NCBI GenBank assembly: GCA_020849855.1
Contig: JADZFO010000060.1
Span: 1-64,000 of the forward strand
Direction: 5' to 3'
Source: a bacterium
Lineage (GTDB): Bacteria; 4484-113; JAFGCY01
Length of the DNA: 64,000 bases
Position numbers and translations under genes: made by a program
Notes under the pieces: generated by a model
The model's database searches: none
What the model saw: only the letters and a program-made list of their open reading frames with translations
Told to the model about the DNA's origin: nothing
Shown: positions 59,886 through 64,000 of the stretch, piece after piece
Layout of the letters: each line of letters begins with the position of its first letter
Numbering within the stretch: position 1 is the first letter of the stretch

Positions 59886-62800
59886 TTAGTGACCTCCCTC
59901 TGCGCTGCTGCCGACGGGCTCTGCGTGGCCTTCGGCTTCGTGAGAGTGCTCGTCCCCATGGGAATGCTCATCCGCATGCGGACGCACCGGGTACTCTGCG
60001 GCGAGTGCCGGGTTGGGGTTGCGCAGGCGGGCCTGATAGCGCACCCGCGGCCGGGTGTTGATCTCACCCAGGATCGCGTAGGTGCGGTTGTCCTGAACAG
60101 CCTCGCTGATGCGGCTCTTGGGGTCGTTGAGGTCGCCAAAGACGATCGCGTCGGCCGGACAGGCCTGGGCGCAGGCGGGTACCACCTCACCGTCCTGGAT
60201 CGGGCGGCGATCATTCTTGGCGCTGATCTTGGCCGCCTGGATGCGCTGCGTGCAGAAGGAGCACTTCTCCATCACGCCTCGGCTGCGCACGGTCACATCC
60301 GGGTTCATGGCCATCATCTCGACCGGGGTCATGGTGCCGCGGTGCTTGTGCAGGTTGAACCAGTTGAAGCGGCGGACCTTGTAGGGGCAGTTGTTGCTGC
60401 AGTAACGGGTACCGACACAGCGGTTGTAGACCATCACGTTCAGGCCGTCATGGTCGTGGACCGTGGCCGCCACCGGGCAGACCTGCTCGCAGGGTGCGTT
60501 CTCGCAGTGCTGGCAGGGCACCGGCTGGGACACAGCCATCGCCTTGTTCGGGTCCTCGCCGGTGAAGTAGCGGTCGACGCGGATCCAGTGCATCTCGCGG
60601 CCCTTGCGGACCAGCTTGCGGCCGACCACCGGAATGTTGTTCTCAGCCTGGCAGGCCACGGTACAGACGCCGCAGCCGGTGCAGGAGTTGAGGTCAATTG
60701 CCATGCCCCAGCGGTAAGTCTGCTGGGTGTAATCCACGGGATCCTTCCAGAGCTGCTCCCAGTGGCCGCCGTTCTCGACGGGCTCACCGATATGCGCCAC
60801 GAAGCCGGGGTCGGCGGCGTGCTGCTCAACGGTGCCTTCGCGGACCAGCTCTTCAACGCGGCGGGCGCGTTCCTTCAGGCCGATCCTGTCGATGGCCCAG
60901 TGGTCCTGGACACTGGCCAGCTCGAACTTGCGCGCGGTGGGGCTCAGCTTGAGCCCGCCGCTGCGGTAGAAGGTCTCCTTGCCGCGCAGGGCGTAGGTGT
61001 TCCAGCCGCCGCGGTTCACATCGCGCACAGCCGCCTTGCGGCCATAGCCAAGGCTGACGGTCACAGCTCCAGGGCCATGGCCCGGAAGCACATAGACAGG
61101 GGCCTCCAGCGTCACCTGGCCCAGCTCAAGGTTCACCACTGTGCCATGCCGGATACCCAGCTTCTCAGCCGTTTCCAGACCCATCAGCACCGGGTTGTCC
61201 CAGGTGCACTTGCTCATCGGGTCAGGGTTCTCCAGCAGCCAGCCGTTGTTGGCGAAACGCCCGTCGTACAGGCTGTAGCTGGGGGCAAAGAGCAGATCAA
61301 AGCTGCCGTCCGCCGCCGGCTTCACGTACTGGTCAAGGGTCCAGGCAAAGTTGGAGGTGGTCCAGGCCGGGCTGGCCAGTGCGGAGGCCGAACCCTGCAG
61401 CACACCGTCGTGCAGAACCTGACGCCAGGCGGCCTCAAAGTCGCCGCCCAGCAGGGGCTGCATCGTGCGCCGGACCAGCTCATAGCCGCTCAGCGGCTGC
61501 GGGTCGACCAGCATGGAAAGCAGCTCAATCTCGCTGATGCCCTCGTAAAGCGGCGCAATCAGCGGCTGCACAATGCTGACCGTGCCATCCCAGGCGGCGC
61601 CGTCACCCCAGCTCTCAAGGAAGTGAGCCCGGTTGACATGCCACTGACAGGCCTGGGAGGTCTCGTTGTCGTAGTGCGAAAGATGGATCGTCGTGCCTGC
61701 GTTGCGCAGGGCGGCTTCGAAGCCGAGGTCCGCGGGCGCATCGAAGACCGGGTTGCCGCCGATCAGCAGCAGCGTGTTCACGGTCTTGGCTTCCAGCGCG
61801 GACTTCAGCGTGCTGATTTCCTTCAGGTGGCTCTGGCGGGCCGGGTTGGTGTCCAGGGTGTAGTTCACCGTGGAGCCGGTGTTGCCCAGCGCGCTGTTAA
61901 TCAGGTGCACCAGGGCATGGATCTCAGCGCCCTGCTGCTGGCCGGCGACGACAATGCTCGCGCCGTGGTTGTTGCTAAGGTCTTCAAGCAGCGCCTGGAC
62001 CACCGGGTCGGAGGCCAGGGGGTGGCTGGCAAAGCCGTTCAGGCTGGCCAGCAGGCCCTGATACTGCATGGGCAGGGGCAGGCCGCGCTTGACAAAGAGA
62101 TCCGCCGCGATGACGCAGGCCACGGCTCCCACATCGCTGGGGGCCAGGGCCAGACGGTGGTCCGCCTGGGCGCCGGTGACGCTGTGGTTGCACTCAAAGA
62201 CATAACTGCGGCTGAAGTCCGGGCTGCCAGGCTTGCGCTTGGCGCTGTAGTCACGGGTGTACTTCAGGCTCGCCGGATGGGTCATCAGGAAGTCGCTGTC
62301 GATGGAGGCCACGACGCGGGCATTGCTGAATTCGTAGTGCGAGCGGTAGGGCTGGCCGAAGACGATATAGCTGCCCTCGCGCTCGTTATCCAGGCTCAGC
62401 GGCTCATACTCATGCCAGGTGGCACGGGGGAAGCGCTGCATGAAGCGCTGGCGCAGATCCGCCAGGGTGGGGGAGGAGTTGGCCTCCGACAGCACCGCCA
62501 GACCCTCGCCGCCCGTGACTTCCATCCCGGCAGCCAGCTGGGTCACCGCGCCGCGGAAGTCAGCCATAGTCGAGTTCATCGCCTGGGTGCCCAGGCGCTG
62601 GATCGGGCCGCGGCTGCGATCCGGGTCATACATATCTAATAGGGAGGCCTGGTGCCAGGCCATGGTGCGGCCGCCGGAGATCGGGTGGGAGGGGTTGCCC
62701 TCCACCTTGATCGGCCGGCCGTCATATGAGCTGACCAGCAGGCCGGTGGCATAGCCGCCCAGGTCCATGGCAGTCGCGAACTGCTTGGTGGTGCCGGGGA

Positions 62801-63149
62801 TGTTGCCCGGCGCCTGATAGGCAGCGGGGTAGATCTTTTCCTTGGGCCAGCGGCAGCTGGTCATGCCGATGCCGGCCAGCGCCAGCGACGCACCCATCAG
62901 CTTCAGGAAGTTGCGGCGGGTCGCGGGCTCCAGCATCTCGGTCGCGCCGGCCGGGAACTCACGCTCCATCTGGCGGCGGAACTCAGGCGTATCGGCCAGC
63001 TCTTCCAGGCTGCGCCAATACTTCGGGCCGTTTGCGGTCTTCCGGACTGCCACAGCAGGCGACTCGCCACCGTGGCCCGTTCCGTTGCCGTTACTCTGCG
63101 CCTGAATCTCAGGCCCAGTCTCAGGTGAACTATGGTCTAACGGTGACAT
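59886..63149 (-). CDS. actB: Alternative complex III subunit ActB (Mo-oxidoreductase-like/Fe-S fusion)
   Basis: 1087 residues. Tat signal ATRRNFLKLMGASLALAG (RR at 78-79), which in this family directs export of the folded Fe-S protein. The B1 part (about 110-720) has the fold of molybdopterin oxidoreductases but in known complexes binds no Mo. The B2 part carries ferredoxin clusters: CTGCGVCTVACQAENN, CQHCENAPCEQVCP, CVGTRYCSNNCPYKVRRFNW, CSFCTQRI and ACAQACPADAI. The C-terminal tail is His-rich (HADEHSHGDEHSHEAEGH), unlike typical ActB. Overlaps actA by 13 nt. Confidence 0.96.
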   Translation of the reverse strand: MSPLDHSSPETGPEIQAQSNGNGTGHGGESPAVAVRKTANGPKYWRSLEELADTPEFRRQMEREFPAGATEMLEPATRRNFLKLMGASLALAGIGMTSCRWPKEKIYPAAYQAPGNIPGTTKQFATAMDLGGYATGLLVSSYDGRPIKVEGNPSHPISGGRTMAWHQASLLDMYDPDRSRGPIQRLGTQAMNSTMADFRGAVTQLAAGMEVTGGEGLAVLSEANSSPTLADLRQRFMQRFPRATWHEYEPLSLDNEREGSYIVFGQPYRSHYEFSNARVVASIDSDFLMTHPASLKYTRDYSAKRKPGSPDFSRSYVFECNHSVTGAQADHRLALAPSDVGAVACVIAADLFVKRGLPLPMQYQGLLASLNGFASHPLASDPVVQALLEDLSNNHGASIVVAGQQQGAEIHALVHLINSALGNTGSTVNYTLDTNPARQSHLKEISTLKSALEAKTVNTLLLIGGNPVFDAPADLGFEAALRNAGTTIHLSHYDNETSQACQWHVNRAHFLESWGDGAAWDGTVSIVQPLIAPLYEGISEIELLSMLVDPQPLSGYELVRRTMQPLLGGDFEAAWRQVLHDGVLQGSASALASPAWTTSNFAWTLDQYVKPAADGSFDLLFAPSYSLYDGRFANNGWLLENPDPMSKCTWDNPVLMGLETAEKLGIRHGTVVNLELGQVTLEAPVYVLPGHGPGAVTVSLGYGRKAAVRDVNRGGWNTYALRGKETFYRSGGLKLSPTARKFELASVQDHWAIDRIGLKERARRVEELVREGTVEQHAADPGFVAHIGEPVENGGHWEQLWKDPVDYTQQTYRWGMAIDLNSCTGCGVCTVACQAENNIPVVGRKLVRKGREMHWIRVDRYFTGEDPNKAMAVSQPVPCQHCENAPCEQVCPVAATVHDHDGLNVMVYNRCVGTRYCSNNCPYKVRRFNWFNLHKHRGTMTPVEMMAMNPDVTVRSRGVMEKCSFCTQRIQAAKISAKNDRRPIQDGEVVPACAQACPADAIVFGDLNDPKSRISEAVQDNRTYAILGEINTRPRVRYQARLRNPNPALAAEYPVRPHADEHSHGDEHSHEAEGHAEPVGSSAEGGH

Positions 63150-63799
63150 GTCGAGCAGTCCGTTGATGGGTTAATGTTGTATTTTTCGCGCAACTCTTTG
63201 CCAATCGCGAGCTGCTCTTCCGGTGTCTTGAAATATGACATATTGGTCACTTCCTCAACCGGACGCAGATACTTCTCGGGATTGCGGTGGCATTCCAGGC
63301 ACCAGCCCATGGTCAGCATCTTCTGCTGCTCCACGCCGACTTCCGTCATGCGGTCCACACGGCCATGGCAGCTTACGCAGCCAACACCGCGGCGGACGTG
63401 CGCGCTGTGGTTGAAATATACAAAATCAGGCAGGTCGTGAACCTTGTTCCACTCAATCGGCAGGCCAGAGGTATAGCTGTTGCGCACTGCGGTCAGCTTT
63501 TCGCTCTGGGTGCGGATGTTAGTGTGGCAGTTCATGCAGGTCTGTGTCGGGGGCACAGTCGCATGCGCGCCACTCTCAACATTGACGTGGCAATAGCGGC
63601 AGTCCATACCCAGCTTGCCCGCGTGCAGCTCGTGACTGTAAGGCACAGGCTGCTCCGGCCGGTAGCCGACCGTTGTGGTTCGCGGGGAGGTGGCGAAAAT
63701 CGCCAGAACGACCAGGTATGCTAGCCCACCTAAGACAAGCCCACCGATAAGTTTCGTCAGGCTGTCTGTCCACTGTGGAAAAAAGGGTTGGGTGCTCAT
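63137..63799 (-). CDS. actA: Alternative complex III subunit ActA (pentaheme cytochrome c)
   Basis: 220 residues. Membrane anchor at 17-36 (LIGGLVLGGLAYLVVLAIFA), then five CxxCH motifs: C67RYCH71, C88MNCH92, C141VSCH145, C167LECH171 and C215STCH219, the last just one residue from the C-terminus. VPPTQTCMNCHTN and FNHSAHVRRGVGCVSCHG are typical of ActA. It forms the periplasmic heme wire of the complex. First gene of the 12-gene act-caa3 operon, transcribed from the promoter at 63813-63841; no ribosome site, and only about 6 nt of leader are predicted. Confidence 0.96.
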   Translation of the reverse strand: MSTQPFFPQWTDSLTKLIGGLVLGGLAYLVVLAIFATSPRTTTVGYRPEQPVPYSHELHAGKLGMDCRYCHVNVESGAHATVPPTQTCMNCHTNIRTQSEKLTAVRNSYTSGLPIEWNKVHDLPDFVYFNHSAHVRRGVGCVSCHGRVDRMTEVGVEQQKMLTMGWCLECHRNPEKYLRPVEEVTNMSYFKTPEEQLAIGKELREKYNINPSTDCSTCHR

Positions 63800-63812
63800 G
63801 GTTGGCGCAGCA

Positions 63813-63841
63813 ATCCTAGACTAGGGGGCTTAGTACGTCAA
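63813..63841 (-). promoter_or_regulatory. actA: Promoter of the act-caa3 operon, TTGACG-N17-TAGGAT
   Basis: Minus strand: -35 TTGACG (63836-63841), 17 nt, -10 TAGGAT (63813-63818). The best sigma70-type match in the window. A small palindrome CCTAG-A-CTAGG (63815-63825) overlaps the -10. The predicted start is close to 63806, leaving almost no leader before the ATG at 63799. Confidence 0.8.
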
Positions 63842-63845
63842 GTAT

Positions 63846-63863
63846 TTGTGACTCAATTCACGA
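63846..63863. promoter_or_regulatory. Crp/Fnr-like operator TTGTGA-N6-TCACGA before actA
   Basis: TTGTGA-CTCAAT-TCACGA, one mismatch from a perfect dyad, starting 4 nt upstream of the -35 element and centred about 48 nt before the predicted start. Same half-site as at 46695 and 15622. Consistent with control of the respiratory operon by a Crp/Fnr-family protein. Confidence 0.7.
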
Positions 63864-63888
63864 TTGAAAAAGTCCCATTTTGTGCGTA

Positions 63889-63904
63889 TCTGAGGCGATT
63901 CAGA
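63889..63904. promoter_or_regulatory. Second dyad TCTGA-N6-TCAGA upstream of act promoter
   Basis: Perfect TCTGAGGCGATTCAGA, same 5-6-5 geometry as the Crp/Fnr-like site, centres 42 bp apart (four helical turns). Could be a weaker second site or a site for another regulator. Confidence 0.4.
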
Positions 63905-63911
63905 CAAACCG

Positions 63912-63927
63912 TTATCCGTTTTATCCG
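63912..63927 (+). repeat. Direct repeat TTATCCG x2
   Basis: TTATCCG at 63912-63918 and 63921-63927, 9 bp apart, in the region upstream of the act promoter. A possible tandem regulator site, but short. Confidence 0.3.
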
Positions 63928-63945
63928 CTTAAAATCTGGGCTCAG

Positions 63946-63965
63946 ACCCCCCCAAGTGCGGGGGT
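63946..63965 (+). other. GC-only hairpin near window end
   Basis: ACCCCC (63946-63951), 8-nt loop, GGGGGT (63960-63965), with no T-run. Possibly part of the next intergenic structure; the gene it belongs to lies beyond the window. Confidence 0.3.
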
Positions 63966-64000
63966 GTGTCAGAATGAGACCAGTTCTCTTTTCTCTGGAG

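Noticed and set aside
59565..62639. A 1024-codon open frame on the plus strand antisense to actC/actB.
   Set aside because: It is the reverse-frame shadow of GC-rich codons in actB and actC, whose products are unmistakable. The translation is repetitive His/Val/Ala/Gly without domain motifs or a ribosome site.

Overview
The window is a GC-rich, densely packed bacterial chromosome segment made mostly of housekeeping genes, with a complete aerobic respiratory operon at its right end. I cannot name the species. Several gene neighbourhoods resemble Firmicutes and other Terrabacteria: yaaR-holB, rimP-nusA-ylxR-infB, glmU-prs, recA followed by rny, and mutS2. The respiratory chain, an alternative complex III joined to an A2-type caa3 oxidase, points instead to a strict or facultative aerobe of the kind seen in Rhodothermus, Planctomycetes, Acidobacteria and several candidate phyla. 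Lipoprotein signal peptides, Lgt and a Tat signal on ActB are present. Many genes have no Shine-Dalgarno sequence but carry a TANNNT hexamer 6-9 nt before the start codon, so leaderless mRNAs are probably common in this organism.

Layout. 1-3.3 kb: the tail of a transposase, composite palindromic repeats, a putative secreted glycoside hydrolase and a metallo-beta-lactamase-fold hydrolase. 3.3-12.8 kb: yaaR-holB, an alpha-glucan phosphorylase on the opposite strand, then rimP-nusA-ylxR-infB behind a hairpin leader. 12.8-16.8 kb: membrane proteins, an antitoxin with a decayed RelE/ParE-type toxin, a YcaQ/AlkX DNA glycosylase and a DUF3224 protein. 16.8-29.2 kb: glmU-prs, an orphan GspF/PilC protein divergent from mutS2, gyrB, glpX and a lipoprotein. 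29.2-32.6 kb: tRNA-Pro(CGG), a flavodoxin, a MntA-HepT toxin-antitoxin pair, lysA and a HIT protein. 32.6-38.5 kb: a membrane-fusion protein plus three tandem MacB-type permeases with no ATPase beside them, then a membrane protein. 38.6-45.1 kb: a NifU-like Fe-S scaffold, a LexA/CI-like self-cleaving repressor, lgt, a PAS-PP2C phosphatase, recA and rny. 45.3-49 kb: heme A synthase divergent from heme O synthase and a DUF3179 protein. 63.8-49.0 kb, minus strand: actA-actB-actC-actD-actE-actF, a small membrane protein, sco, and oxidase subunits II, I, III, IV and a second III-like subunit.

How the genes work together. ActABCDEF would oxidise menaquinol or quinol and pass electrons through ActA/ActE hemes and the cytochrome c domain of subunit II to the oxidase. 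SCO loads CuA, and CtaB and CtaA make heme A for subunit I. The promoter regions of the act operon (63846-63863) and of ctaA/ctaB (46695-46712) carry the same Crp/Fnr-like dyad, T(C/T)GTGA-N6-TCACGA. A third copy (15622-15639) lies before the DUF3224 gene. This suggests one regulator coordinating oxidase assembly with at least one other gene. RecA and the CI-like LexA, 2.6 kb apart, are the visible parts of a DNA-damage response. No CRISPR array, prophage or complete insertion sequence is present, and no gap without a gene exceeds 300 bases.
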